55,845 nt of DNA from Pedobacter sp. UBA5917 (GCF_002432345.1 NZ_DJDT01000261.1:1-55845), one strand, 5' to 3'. Shown: positions 1 to 8,582, counted from the stretch's first letter. The notes: generated from the sequence alone by a model not told the origin. Made by a program: numbers and translations.

Positions 1-169
1 CGGGGAAAGAGTGGGTTAAATTGTCCCTGACAACTTTTTTTCGATAGCCTATAATGTAATAAAGCAGATAATATAGTAATCTTGCAAAAAAAAACAGCAA
101 AGGCAGGGGGAGTAGCGACAGCAGGTATAAAAAAAATACGCCGACGTGCGCAATCCCTCTTTTAATCAT
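1..169 (-). CDS. Lipid A biosynthesis-type acyltransferase, N-terminal fragment
   Basis: Reading the minus strand from an ATG at 169 gives 56 codons open to the window edge. The product starts MIKRGIAHVG, runs into a hydrophobic segment (about residues 10-40) and then reads GYRKKVVRDNLTHSFP. That layout, an N-terminal membrane anchor followed by YRxxVVxxNLxxSFP, is the start of the LpxL/HtrB lysophospholipid acyltransferase family, which adds secondary acyl chains to lipid A at the inner membrane. The catalytic HX4D motif would lie outside the window, so activity cannot be judged. The gene is cut by the window edge, not broken. It is divergent from the WbqC gene, with 39 bases between the two starts. 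Confidence 0.75.
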   Translation of the reverse strand, partial: MIKRGIAHVGVFFLYLLSLLPLPLLFFFARLLYYLLYYIIGYRKKVVRDNLTHSFP

Positions 170-208
170 TATTTTTAAAACGTTTCAGTTACAAACATAA
201 ATTTTCAA

Positions 209-820
209 ATGCAGAATACAGCTATACTTCCATTATTTTATCTTCCACCCGTAGGTTATTTTAGTTTATTACAAAAGCTAGGGGAAGATTTTTTAATTGA
301 AAAACATGAACATTTAGCCAAGCAAACTTACCGTAACAGGGCCAGTATCTATTCGCCAAATGGCAAACTGGATTTAACCGTGCCCGTGGTTAAAGGTGCT
401 AAAACACATACGAAAATGAAGGATGTACGGATCAGTTACGATTTTAACTGGCAGCGTTTGCATTGGCTAAGTTTAGAAACCTGCTATAGGAGTTCGGCTT
501 ATTTCGAATTTTATGAAGATGAACTATCACGCTTTTATCAGAACAGATTTGAATTTTTATTCGACTATAACCTCGAGCTGCTGGAATGGCTGAACAAAAA
601 GTTAAAACTGAACAAAATCTTTAACCTAACATCCGAATATCTGGATAATTTGGCTCCAGAGCTGGATTTCCGGTCGATGATGAACCCTAAAAAACAGGAA
701 GATATTGTAAATAACAAGCCATATTATCAGGTTTTTGAAGATAAACATCAATTTTTGCCCAACTTAAGTATTGTTGATCTGTTATTTAACCAGGGACCAC
801 AGGCCCGGCTATATTTGTAA
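209..820 (+). CDS. WbqC family protein
   Basis: A 203-residue protein starting MQNTAILPLFYLPPVGYF. This opening and the later YRNRASIYSPNGKLDLTVPV region match the WbqC-like family common in Bacteroidota, which is often found near envelope or signal peptidase genes. Its biochemical role is not settled; some relatives sit in O-antigen clusters. No signal peptide or membrane segment is seen, so it is probably cytoplasmic. Its stop is only four bases before the corA start, so the two genes are likely co-transcribed. The divergent left neighbour is an acyltransferase, which fits an envelope setting, but this link is inference. Confidence 0.85.
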   Translation: MQNTAILPLFYLPPVGYFSLLQKLGEDFLIEKHEHLAKQTYRNRASIYSPNGKLDLTVPVVKGAKTHTKMKDVRISYDFNWQRLHWLSLETCYRSSAYFEFYEDELSRFYQNRFEFLFDYNLELLEWLNKKLKLNKIFNLTSEYLDNLAPELDFRSMMNPKKQEDIVNNKPYYQVFEDKHQFLPNLSIVDLLFNQGPQARLYL

Positions 821-824
821 CACA

Positions 825-1946
825 ATGGGAAAAAGCAAACCACGTCATCGCCATAAACACTATAAAGTACCCGAACCTGGTACCAGTCCGGGCTTATATG
901 CCATTGATGAAGAGGCTTTAAAGCCGATTATCACACTTCATACCTACGATGAAAAAACCTATAAAAGTGTAAAGCTGGATAATATCAATAATATTGACAA
1001 GCTGATTGAAAATAAATCATTTTATTACTGGTTTGATATTAAAGGATTGGCAGATCCGAATATATTCGAAACGCTTTATTCGAAACTGGACATCAGCAGG
1101 TTGGTGCTCGAGGACATAACCAGTTCGTACCAGCGGCCAAAATTAGACGAATATGATAATGATAAGTACATTTTTTCGGTAAGCAGGCACCTGTATCTGG
1201 GCGAAGATGAAACGCTTTGCAACGATCAGATTTCATTTATTTTATCGGAACGTACTTTGATTACCTTTCAGGAAACCTATGCTGATTGTTTCGATCCGGT
1301 AAGGAAACGTTTGGAAGTAGGAAAGGGTAACATCCGCATTGGGGGCAGCAGTTATTTAATGTATGCCATTATGGATGTGATCGTTGATAATTATTTCACC
1401 CTTTTAAATTTCTGGGGCGAAGAACTGGATGCGATAGAAGACCGCTTGTACGATCACCCGGATAAGCGGATCATGTACGATACCCAGGCCATTAAAAGAT
1501 CGTTGATCATGATCAGGAAAGTGGCATGGCCGGAAAGGGACAAACTGAATGATATTATCCGCACGGATAGCCCTTTGATCTCTGATCTTACCAAAACCTA
1601 TATGAAAGATGCTTACGATCACTGCATCCAGATTATTGATTTTATCGAATCGTTAAAGGAGATTGCTTCTGCCAATATCGACATGAATTTATCGATCATC
1701 AGTAACCGGATGAACGAAATTATGAAGGTTTTGACCATTATTTCATCAATTTTTATCCCTTTAACCTTTATTGCAGGTATTTATGGGATGAATTTTAGCA
1801 GGGAAGACCCCGCAACTGGCAAAATATTGAAAGATAATATGCCCGAGCTGTATGCAGCCCACGGTTATTTATATACCTGGATAGTGATGGGCGTGATTGC
1901 TATTGTGCAGGTAATTTATTTTTGGCGCAAGGGTTGGTTTAAGTGA
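825..1946 (+). CDS. corA: Magnesium/cobalt transporter CorA
   Basis: A 373-residue CorA family channel for Mg2+ (and Co2+/Ni2+) uptake across the inner membrane. It has a long acidic cytoplasmic domain (about 1-295), two C-terminal membrane helices (about 300-320 and 349-368), and between them the signature GMN at about 321-323. The conserved loop that follows is NFSRED rather than the common NFE. The open frame extends upstream to 771, but that part is read out of frame through the wbqC 3' end. The ATG at 825, four bases after wbqC, gives the natural start MGKSKPRHRHKHYK. It probably forms an operon with wbqC. A second Mg2+ transporter, mgtE, lies 650 bases downstream. Confidence 0.95.
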   Translation: MGKSKPRHRHKHYKVPEPGTSPGLYAIDEEALKPIITLHTYDEKTYKSVKLDNINNIDKLIENKSFYYWFDIKGLADPNIFETLYSKLDISRLVLEDITSSYQRPKLDEYDNDKYIFSVSRHLYLGEDETLCNDQISFILSERTLITFQETYADCFDPVRKRLEVGKGNIRIGGSSYLMYAIMDVIVDNYFTLLNFWGEELDAIEDRLYDHPDKRIMYDTQAIKRSLIMIRKVAWPERDKLNDIIRTDSPLISDLTKTYMKDAYDHCIQIIDFIESLKEIASANIDMNLSIISNRMNEIMKVLTIISSIFIPLTFIAGIYGMNFSREDPATGKILKDNMPELYAAHGYLYTWIVMGVIAIVQVIYFWRKGWFK

Positions 1947-1996
1947 CGTTTTGCTATCTGCAGATATCGATTTGCTTTTGATACATCTCTAGTAGC

Positions 1997-2109
1997 CGTC
2001 ACCCTGAATTTATTTCAGGGTCTACGGAGCAAAAAAGATGCTGACCACGAAGTAGCTATTAGACCTTTAAAACTATAAAAACGACTAATAAAACAAGTTC
2101 AGCATAACG
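1997..2109. repeat. Interspersed repeat family 1, copy 1
   Basis: Starts with CGTCACCCTGAA, folds back on TTCAGGGT (stem 2001-2008 with 2014-2021), continues through AGATGCTGA and ends AAGTTCAGCATAACG. Three other copies or part copies lie at 23740, 31925 and 45270. The outer ends (CGTCA and TAACG) are nearly inverted. It fills most of the 311-base gap between corA and the parD-like gene. The function is unknown; it resembles a non-coding REP/MITE-like dispersed element. Confidence 0.7.
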
Positions 2110-2257
2110 ACTGAGTTAGTTTAATTTTCGAATCAGTATTTAATTGAGTGAATATGATTAAACTCATCGTATTTTTTTTGTTGAGGGCTGGTGCAAATAA
2201 AACTTTAATTTAAAATGTACCAATTTTTGGTAACTTTAATTATTTAGTTTAAATAGC

Positions 2258-2509
2258 ATGGGAAGAAATACATCTATCGCTTTGGGAGATTACTTTGAAA
2301 ATTTTGTTGAGCAAAAAATTGCTCAAGGAAGGTTTAAAAATGTAAGTGAAGTTATTCGTGCAGGCTTAAGACTGTTGGAGGATGAGGAGAATAAACTCCA
2401 GATTTTAAAAGAAGCTCTTCAGCTTGGAATTGATAGTGGATTTGTAGAAGATTTTAATCCAAAAAAACACCTTGAAATGTTGAATACAAAAAATAAAGTT
2501 ATTGTTTAA
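2258..2509 (+). CDS. ParD-like (ribbon-helix-helix) antitoxin, no adjacent toxin
   Basis: An 83-residue protein, MGRNTSIALGDYFENFVEQ, followed by GRFKNVSEVIRAGLRLLEDEE. This is the ParD/CopG family ribbon-helix-helix pattern: a short N-terminal beta strand, then two helices that form a DNA-binding dimer, then an acidic tail that normally wraps the ParE toxin. ParD proteins repress their own operon and neutralise ParE. Here the 82 bases to mgtE contain only short frames broken by stops, with nothing recognisable as ParE. It may be an orphan antitoxin, a decayed module, or a regulator with another job. The family call is firm; a toxin-antitoxin role in this place is doubtful. Confidence 0.8.
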   Translation: MGRNTSIALGDYFENFVEQKIAQGRFKNVSEVIRAGLRLLEDEENKLQILKEALQLGIDSGFVEDFNPKKHLEMLNTKNKVIV

Positions 2510-2591
2510 CAATACAAGAAAGATAATACAGGATTTTAATAAATCAATTTTTAATATTAGTAGCTTTAGGGCGTTTTTGGTTAGGTTATAG

Positions 2592-3941
2592 ATGCAGTCA
2601 TTCGAAATAGATAAAAGCGACGTACTCAAGGTTAAAAATGCAATTTTAGCCGGTGATGAAACTTTAAAAATAGTTTTAGAGGAGTATCATGCCTCAGAAA
2701 TCGCGATCCTGTTCGAACGTTTGGATAAATCCGAACAACGGCATATTATCAACCTGCTCCCGGCAGAAGTAGCTTCCGAGATTATTTCGGAAATGGATGA
2801 AGAATCCCATCCCGAAGATTTACTTTTTGAGCTCCATCCCGATAAACGTACCGAAATTGTTGAGGAACTGGATTATGATGATGCTACGGATATCATCTCC
2901 CAGCTGGAAGACCATGAGCAGAAGGAAATTTTAGAAGACCTTACCGAAGATCATGCCTCCGAGATCCGTAACCTTTTAACCTACGACGAAAAAACCGCGG
3001 GTGGTTTGATGAATACAGAGTTGATCTGTGTGAACATCAACCTGACGAAAAAGGACGCGATTGACGAAATTATCCGCCAAAGTGAAGAAATGGAAGAATT
3101 TTATACCATTTACGTGGTAGATGATGAGGAAATTTTTAAAGGCATTGTTTCGTTAAAAGACATTATCAAGGCAAAACATAATGCAAAAATAACCGAACTG
3201 GTTAAAGAGGATGCCGTTTACGTTCATCCTGATACCGATCAGGAGGAGGTAGCCAACCTCATTTCCCAATATAACTTAACCAGTATCCCGGTAATTGATG
3301 AACATCAGAAATTATTGGGAAGGGTAACCTTCGACGATGTGATCGACGTAATGGAGGCCGAAAGTACCGAAGATATTTTGAAAATATCGGGTGTATCAGA
3401 AGATGAGGAATTAAGTGGTAACTGGGTAGAAGCGGTAAAATCGCGTTTGCCCTGGCTCATTATCAACCTCGGAACGGCCTTTTTAGCTTCATCTGTGGTG
3501 CGTTATTTTGATCCGACCATAAAACTGATTCCATCTTTAGCGGCTTATATGACGATTATTGCCGGAATGGGAGGAAATGCTGCTACACAGGCCCTTGCGG
3601 TAACGGTTAGGCGTATTTCGCTTTACGATTTAACAGATAAGCAGGCTTACCGAACGGTTTTAAAAGAGTTTACTGTAGGCTTGATCAATGGTGCATCCAA
3701 TGGATTAATCGTATTTATTTTTGCCTTCTTTTTTGATGGAAACCCGATGCTCGGTTTAGTTATCTTCCTGGCTATGACGGGTAATCTGGTTATTGCAGGC
3801 ATTACAGGCGCAGGTATTCCGCTTATTTTAAAAAGGGTTGGTATCGATCCTGCCATTGCATCATCTATAATTATTACTACTTTTACCGACGTTTTTGGTT
3901 TCCTATTAATTTTAGGTTTGGCCAGTAAACTTTTACTATAA
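2592..3941 (+). CDS. mgtE: Magnesium transporter MgtE
   Basis: A 449-residue MgtE Mg2+ channel. The order is standard: an acidic N-terminal superhelical domain (about 1-130, with LLPAEVASEIISEMDEE repeats), a pair of CBS domains (about 135-255, including TAGGLMNTE and VTFDDVIDVME), then a C-terminal membrane domain of about five helices (about 285-449) with the conserved GGNAATQALAVTVRR segment near the pore. The cytoplasmic domains sense Mg2+ and close the channel when it is plentiful. The length is typical. It is unrelated in fold to CorA upstream, so the cell has two independent Mg2+ entry systems side by side. Transcription probably starts in the short gap after the parD-like gene or reads through from it. 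Confidence 0.95.
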   Translation: MQSFEIDKSDVLKVKNAILAGDETLKIVLEEYHASEIAILFERLDKSEQRHIINLLPAEVASEIISEMDEESHPEDLLFELHPDKRTEIVEELDYDDATDIISQLEDHEQKEILEDLTEDHASEIRNLLTYDEKTAGGLMNTELICVNINLTKKDAIDEIIRQSEEMEEFYTIYVVDDEEIFKGIVSLKDIIKAKHNAKITELVKEDAVYVHPDTDQEEVANLISQYNLTSIPVIDEHQKLLGRVTFDDVIDVMEAESTEDILKISGVSEDEELSGNWVEAVKSRLPWLIINLGTAFLASSVVRYFDPTIKLIPSLAAYMTIIAGMGGNAATQALAVTVRRISLYDLTDKQAYRTVLKEFTVGLINGASNGLIVFIFAFFFDGNPMLGLVIFLAMTGNLVIAGITGAGIPLILKRVGIDPAIASSIIITTFTDVFGFLLILGLASKLLL

Positions 3942-4051
3942 TCAGGATTTGCCCGATTTTAGGATTGCAGGATTGATGCCTGTAAACCAAATCCGGATCC
4001 TGTTAATTAACTAAGACTACATAATAATTAAATCTGTAAAATCTGATCCAC

Positions 4052-5053
4052 ATGCAAACGACAAGACACGATTGGACAAAAGAAGAAATATACGAAATTT
4101 ATAACAGGCCATTTTTAGACCTGGTTTACGAAGCCGCAAGCATCCACAGAGAAAATAAAGATTATAACGAAGTTCAGGTAAGTTCATTAATCTCCATTAA
4201 AACCGGCGGTTGCAAAGAAGATTGTTCTTACTGTCCACAGGCTGCACGTTACCACACCGATGTAGAAGTACAACCGATGATGCAGGTGAGCCAGGTGGTT
4301 AGTGCTGCGGTAAAAGCTAAAGAGGGTGGTGCATCGCGTTTGTGCATGGGTGCTGCATGGCGCGAAGTACGCGATAACCGCGATTTCGACCGTGTAATTG
4401 ATATGGTTAAAGCGGTAAACGATATGGACATGGAGGTTTGCTGTACCCTGGGTATGCTTACCGAACATCAGGCACAACGTTTGGCTGATGCCGGTTTATA
4501 TGCTTACAATCACAATATTGATACATCAGAAGATGATTATAAACGGATTATTTCTACCAGAACATACGACGACCGTTTAAATACGATCAAAAACGTGCGT
4601 AAAGCAAAATTAACCGTTTGTAGCGGTGGTATCATCGGTTTAGGTGAAACAGTTGAAGACCGTGTTGCGATGTTACAGACGCTATCAAACATGGAAACGC
4701 ATCCAGAATCGGTTCCGGTTAATGCATTGGTTCCGGTAAAGGGAACGCCGCTTGAAAATCAACCACGTGTTCCGATCTGGGATATGGTGAGGATGATTGC
4801 TACAGCACGTATTGTAATGCCAAACTCGGTTGTACGTTTATCGGCAGGTAGAAACGAAATGAGTACGCTTGAGCAGGCTTTCTGCTTTATGGCAGGCGCA
4901 AGTTCTATTTTTGCAGGTGATAAATTATTAACTACGCCAAATCCTGCTTTTGTGGATGATATGGCAATGTTTGAACTTTTAGGCTTAAAAACCCGCGATG
5001 CCTTTAAAAATGGCCGACCAGCTAATACAAGAATAGCCGAAGAAGCTATTTAA
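4052..5053 (+). CDS. bioB: Biotin synthase BioB
   Basis: A 333-residue radical-SAM enzyme that inserts sulfur into dethiobiotin, the last step of biotin synthesis. The radical-SAM cysteines are visible as C54, C58 and C61 in GGCKEDCSYCPQAARY, followed by the family features CMGAAWREVRD, YNHNIDTSEDDY and CSGGIIGLGE. The C-terminal RLSAGRNEM contains the Arg that ligates the auxiliary [2Fe-2S] cluster. Length and start are normal. It stands alone here; the other bio genes are not in the window. A strong hairpin 75 bases downstream (5127-5161) ends the unit. Confidence 0.97.
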   Translation: MQTTRHDWTKEEIYEIYNRPFLDLVYEAASIHRENKDYNEVQVSSLISIKTGGCKEDCSYCPQAARYHTDVEVQPMMQVSQVVSAAVKAKEGGASRLCMGAAWREVRDNRDFDRVIDMVKAVNDMDMEVCCTLGMLTEHQAQRLADAGLYAYNHNIDTSEDDYKRIISTRTYDDRLNTIKNVRKAKLTVCSGGIIGLGETVEDRVAMLQTLSNMETHPESVPVNALVPVKGTPLENQPRVPIWDMVRMIATARIVMPNSVVRLSAGRNEMSTLEQAFCFMAGASSIFAGDKLLTTPNPAFVDDMAMFELLGLKTRDAFKNGRPANTRIAEEAI

Positions 5054-5126
5054 CCCATATTTTCGTAATGTCGGCTGTTTCTAACTGACATTAATTATGT
5101 TGTCGGATATTACCATCCAACAAATT

Positions 5127-5161
5127 AAAAAGTCCCGATTAGAATTTAATCGGGACTTTTT
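5127..5161 (+). terminator. Intrinsic terminator after bioB
   Basis: A 15-bp perfect stem (5127-5141 with 5147-5161) around a GAATT loop, with a GTCCCGATTA core, A-rich before and a T run after. Because it is flanked by A and T on both sides it could work in both directions. The same GTCCCGAT stem recurs in terminators at 43170 and 53038. Confidence 0.85.
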
Positions 5162-5167
5162 TTGCTC

Positions 5168-5195
5168 TTGCGTCAGCTGGAAACAACTGACGCAA
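5168..5195. other. Second hairpin in the bioB-ohr gap
   Basis: TTGCGTCAG (5168-5176) pairs perfectly with CTGACGCAA (5187-5195), with a 10-base interior that contains GGAAAC. It follows the bioB terminator directly but has no T run of its own. It could support termination of the convergent ohr gene or be a repeat remnant. Confidence 0.5.
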
Positions 5196-5219
5196 CATAG
5201 GAAAATCAATATGTATCTC

Positions 5220-5283
5220 AAGATAGATCTCTCCCTGCCCGAAGCAGGCGGGCATTCCACTACGTTGCAGTCGAGATGACGAT
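5220..5283 (-). repeat. Interspersed repeat family 2, copy 1
   Basis: On the minus strand it reads CGTCATCTCGAC, then a variable GC-rich middle with its own small hairpin (CCTGCCCGAAGCAGGCGGG on the plus strand), then GAGATCTATCTT. A shorter copy with the same ends lies at 23785-23822 on the plus strand. It sits between the convergent bioB and ohr genes. Confidence 0.6.
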
Positions 5284-5291
5284 GCTTTTTA

Positions 5292-5702
5292 TTAAACCGC
5301 CGTTACCCTTACCTCGATATTTCCTTTTACAGCTTTTGAGTATGGGCAGGCCCTATGCGCTTTATCTGCCAATGCCTGTGCTTCTTCGTGCGAAATACCA
5401 GGGATATGTACATCAAGGTCGGCTGAAAGTACAAATGAATTTCCATCTTTATTAAACGAAACCAATACTTTAACATTTGCTTCACTCACATCAACGCCAT
5501 CACGTTCGGCTATAGAACCCAATGCACCTAAATAACATGGCCCCCAGGCTGCCGCAAATAATTCTTCCGGATTTGTTGCACCACCTTGTCCGCCCAGTTC
5601 TTTTGGTTTTCTTAAGTCGAAATCTAAAATTCCATCGCCAGATTTAATGTGTCCGTCTCTTCCTCCGGTTGCTGTAACTTCAGCCGTATATAGCTTTTCC
5701 AT
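5292..5702 (-). CDS. Organic hydroperoxide resistance protein (Ohr/OsmC family)
   Basis: A 136-residue thiol peroxidase of the Ohr branch of the OsmC family, which reduces organic and fatty-acid hydroperoxides in the cytoplasm using lipoylated proteins or small dithiols. The two reactive cysteines are visible: C56 in AAWGPCYLGAL (peroxidatic) and C119 in HRACPYSKAVKGN (resolving). They are 63 residues apart, as in the family. GGQGGATNPEELFAAAW is the expected approach to the active site. No MarR-type OhrR regulator is next to it, so its control is not visible. It is convergent with bioB and sits before the DUF763 gene in the same direction, with 86 bases between them. Confidence 0.92.
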   Translation of the reverse strand: MEKLYTAEVTATGGRDGHIKSGDGILDFDLRKPKELGGQGGATNPEELFAAAWGPCYLGALGSIAERDGVDVSEANVKVLVSFNKDGNSFVLSADLDVHIPGISHEEAQALADKAHRACPYSKAVKGNIEVRVTAV

Positions 5703-5788
5703 AATAATTTTGTTAATTGATTTAGTTTAACAAATTATGCTAGGCTTTGTTTTTAGCGGTGCAAATGCGTCCTCAGGCAACCAGGTAT

Positions 5789-6991
5789 TTAAAACAGTTT
5801 CAATTGCGCATGCCCAGGCGGTTTTTCTTTTCCAAAAACAGTTCTGCCACCATATTTCCAGCTATCTGCCCGTTCTTTTGCAATCACTTTTTCAAAATCC
5901 ATATTGGGTACAAAATCGTTTTCTGCATTGCGGGCAATCTGATGCAATGATTTTATGGTCTGCTGCTTATCCGAATTTCCTATTTTTGCCTTTTCTACCG
6001 CACTCCTTAAAATTTTTATGGTTTCGTCGAATACATTTACTGGAACAGGGAAGGGGTGTCCGTCTTTACCTCCGTTGGCAAAAGAATAACGTGCCGGATC
6101 GTTAAAACGCGATGGTGTACCATAAATTACCTCACTTACCAAAGCCATCGATTGTAATGTGCGTGGACCCATACCTTCGAGCAATAACAATTCTTCAAAA
6201 TCGCCTGGTTTCTTTTCCTGTGCCAGCCATAAAATACTACCCAAGCGTTTTAGATCTATATCCTTCGATCTTACATCATGATGATTGGGCAATACCAGTT
6301 TTTGTATTTCACCGAGCATTCTATTTGGAGATTCGGTGGTGATGTCCATCATGCTTTGCCGGGTTTTATCCGCATCATTGGAGGTAAGGTTTAAAATCTT
6401 GCCCTGATTAATTCCGCAGATACCCGTATGTGGTTCCTCTATAAAAGATTTTAGGTTCTCCGAATGCCAATGGTATCTTCTGGCAGTAGAACTGCTATCG
6501 CTCATCCCTTGCTGTACCACCGTCCAATCGCCTTCATTGCTCAAAATAAAACTATGGAGATACAATTGAAAACCATCCTGTATAGCGGTATTATCAACCT
6601 TTGCACTCAATTTGCTTGCCCGCACCAGTTCGGTGCCATTTAAACCCGTTTTATCAGCGATTCTTAAAAGCTCGTTTGGCGTTTCCCTGCTGTATTTACC
6701 TTTTCCTCCACAGATATAGATGCCCAGTTCTTTTGAAAGTGGATTAATAGATTTCTTTAAAGCACCGATTACAGAAGTGGTAATGCCCGATGAATGCCAG
6801 TCCATACCCATTACCGCACCTAAACTCTGGAACCAGAAAGGGCTGCTTAAACGGCGTATCACTTCGGCTTTACCATACTCTAAAATAATGGCTTCAGTTA
6901 TCGCAAGGCCAAGCGCAGCCATACGTTTAGCCAGCCATGGTGGTACATGGCCATAATGTAGGGGTAAATCTGCGCTTCCTGATCTTTTCAA
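5789..6991 (-). CDS. DUF763 domain-containing protein
   Basis: About 400 residues covering a full DUF763 domain: RSGSADLPLHYGHVPPWLAKRM at the N-terminus, then FWFQSLGAVMGMDWHSSG, and a C-terminal VFGKEKPPGHAQ. The function is unknown. The stretch LLLEGMGPRTLQSMALVSEV looks like a helix-hairpin-helix, which suggests nucleic-acid contact (inference). There is no ATG near the domain start. The frame could begin at TTG 7000 or TTG 6991; I chose 6991 because it gives MKRSGSADLPL, matching family starts. A perfect TAAATTTG box at 6998-7005 lies immediately upstream, so the transcript may be nearly leaderless. Confidence 0.85.
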   Translation of the reverse strand: MKRSGSADLPLHYGHVPPWLAKRMAALGLAITEAIILEYGKAEVIRRLSSPFWFQSLGAVMGMDWHSSGITTSVIGALKKSINPLSKELGIYICGGKGKYSRETPNELLRIADKTGLNGTELVRASKLSAKVDNTAIQDGFQLYLHSFILSNEGDWTVVQQGMSDSSSTARRYHWHSENLKSFIEEPHTGICGINQGKILNLTSNDADKTRQSMMDITTESPNRMLGEIQKLVLPNHHDVRSKDIDLKRLGSILWLAQEKKPGDFEELLLLEGMGPRTLQSMALVSEVIYGTPSRFNDPARYSFANGGKDGHPFPVPVNVFDETIKILRSAVEKAKIGNSDKQQTIKSLHQIARNAENDFVPNMDFEKVIAKERADSWKYGGRTVFGKEKPPGHAQLKLF

Positions 6992-6997
6992 TGCTAA

Positions 6998-7005
6998 CAA
7001 ATTTA
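6998..7005 (-). promoter_or_regulatory. Putative -7 box (TAAATTTG) of the DUF763 gene
   Basis: On the minus strand this matches the Bacteroidota TAnnTTTG -7 consensus exactly. It lies 6 bases before the TTG start at 6991. No clear TTG -33 element is seen at the right distance, so confidence is moderate. Confidence 0.45.
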
Positions 7006-7105
7006 GTAAAATTATTTGATGGAATAAAATTTTAGTATGGGTTCACATAGGTTGAACTTCGTCATTTTGCGAACCAATCAACCAATAGCAAATGACCAAT
7101 GAGCT

Positions 7106-7400
7106 TTTTTTAGCCACGGATGCACAGATTTACACGGAGAAATACATAGTATTCTGTCATCCTGAACGCAGTGAAGGATCCTTTATTTTCTAGGGTATAT
7201 TGGAAAACATAGAATTTTAAAATAAACACATGTAGCGGTTATGGCTTATATGAATCTCATATGTCTTATATGGTCAACAAGGATGGATTTTTTGAATATT
7301 GGAACCAAATGCAAATCTCTTGAGGTTTACTTATACAGAAAATCTTAATTCATAATAGATTTCTCGGCTCCGTCGCACTTCGCTCGAAATGGCGATCTTT
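7106..7400. repeat. Cluster of decayed interspersed repeats
   Basis: The gap from 7001 to 7478 holds no gene. It contains a mosaic of short repeat-like sequences: GCCACGGATGCACAGATTT near 7109, GTCATCCTGAACGCAGTGAA at 7156-7175, a run of three CATATG/TTATATG-like words near 7240-7275, and CTCGGCTCCGTCGCACTTCG at 7364-7383. The right end of the window also has an ATCTGTGTAATCC word related to the first. These look like eroded non-coding elements. Confidence 0.5.
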
Positions 7401-7478
7401 AGTAGTTGGGAAAAAAAACGATTAACCATATTTTTTGTTATCTTAAAATCGATATCACAAGCGAAAACACATTTTTAC

Positions 7479-8582
7479 ATGCGCAAATTCTTACAACGTT
7501 TACTCAGTGCCTGGATTATCCGTATGTCGAATAAGTATAATTCCAGACCGGATCGTAAACGTATTCATGATGCATTAAGTAAACTGTATAAAACCATTAA
7601 TAACGAACCGGGCAAACGGGGCCTGATTTTCGAAATTACTGCTGCCGATAAATTTATCATCCTATCTGATCAGCATAAAGGTGCACGTGATTATGCCGAC
7701 GATTTTTCTTTAGCCGAAAAGAATTATCTGAAAGCACTCGAACACTATAATCAACACGATTTTCATTATATCAATTTAGGAGATAGCGAAGAGCTTTGGG
7801 AGAATTTGATGGAATCGGTTATCAAACACAATAAAAATACTTTTGAGGCAGAAAAGGCCTTTATCCTTAAAAACCGGTTTACTAAAATATTCGGCAACCA
7901 CGACCTTTATTGGGATAATGATCCTTTAGCTGCTTTTAACCTGAACAGGATTTATGGAAAGAAAATACCTATTTATGAGGGCGCAATCCTTCGCATGCCA
8001 ACAGGGGCTGGCAAACTGGATATCTTTCTCACACACGGGCATCAGGGCGATTTACAGAGTGATGGAAACTGGTTTAGCAAATGGTTTGTAAGTACAATTT
8101 GGGGCCCTTTACAGGCTTATCTTCAGATTAATCCCAACACACCAGCTTACGATAACCAGCTTAAAAGTGCACATAATACTATGATGTACAGTTGGGTAGC
8201 GGAGCAACATAACATAGCTTTGATCACCGGTCATACACATCAACCGGTTTTTGCTTCGTTAACACATCTGGAAAGGATTTATGTAAAACTGAAGCAGGCT
8301 AAAAAAGCTAAAAATGAGGCAGATGTATCTTTATTGAACGAAGAACTGCATAAGCGGATTAAAGAAGAAGATAAACCGCCACGGCTCGGTAAATATAAAC
8401 CCTGGTACTTTAACAGCGGATGTTGCTGTTTCAGTGATGGCGATATTACCGGAATCGAGATTGAAAATGGTTTTATCCGTTTAATCAAATGGTCGTACCA
8501 TAGAACCGCTTTGCCTGAAAGGGTATTGCTTGAAGAAATGAGATTGAGTGATTTATCTGATCTAAGCCTATTTAATGGGTAG
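7479..8582 (+). CDS. Metallophosphoesterase (calcineurin-like)
   Basis: About 367 residues. Metal-binding motifs of the calcineurin-like phosphoesterase superfamily are in order: ILSDQHKGARD (DxH), NLGDSEELW (GD), IFGNHDLYWDND (GNHD), THGHQGD (H) and ITGHTHQPVF (GHTH). It should be a soluble phosphohydrolase that binds two metals; the substrate is unknown. A charged helical insert (about 265-300) precedes the last strand region. The frame is open from 7389, but that part reads repeat sequence. The ATG at 7479 giving MRKFLQRLLSAWIIRM is the likely start. Its last 15 bases overlap the 3' end of the convergent kinase gene. Confidence 0.88.
   Translation: MRKFLQRLLSAWIIRMSNKYNSRPDRKRIHDALSKLYKTINNEPGKRGLIFEITAADKFIILSDQHKGARDYADDFSLAEKNYLKALEHYNQHDFHYINLGDSEELWENLMESVIKHNKNTFEAEKAFILKNRFTKIFGNHDLYWDNDPLAAFNLNRIYGKKIPIYEGAILRMPTGAGKLDIFLTHGHQGDLQSDGNWFSKWFVSTIWGPLQAYLQINPNTPAYDNQLKSAHNTMMYSWVAEQHNIALITGHTHQPVFASLTHLERIYVKLKQAKKAKNEADVSLLNEELHKRIKEEDKPPRLGKYKPWYFNSGCCCFSDGDITGIEIENGFIRLIKWSYHRTALPERVLLEEMRLSDLSDLSLFNG

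Noticed and set aside
2510..2591. Possible ParE toxin after the ParD-like gene
   Set aside because: All three frames are short and stop-rich; no ParE pattern.
5097..5279. 60-codon plus-strand frame after bioB
   Set aside because: It runs through the bioB terminator hairpin and a repeat; there is no family resemblance.
5737..6105. 122-codon plus-strand frame
   Set aside because: Shadow of the DUF763 gene on the other strand.
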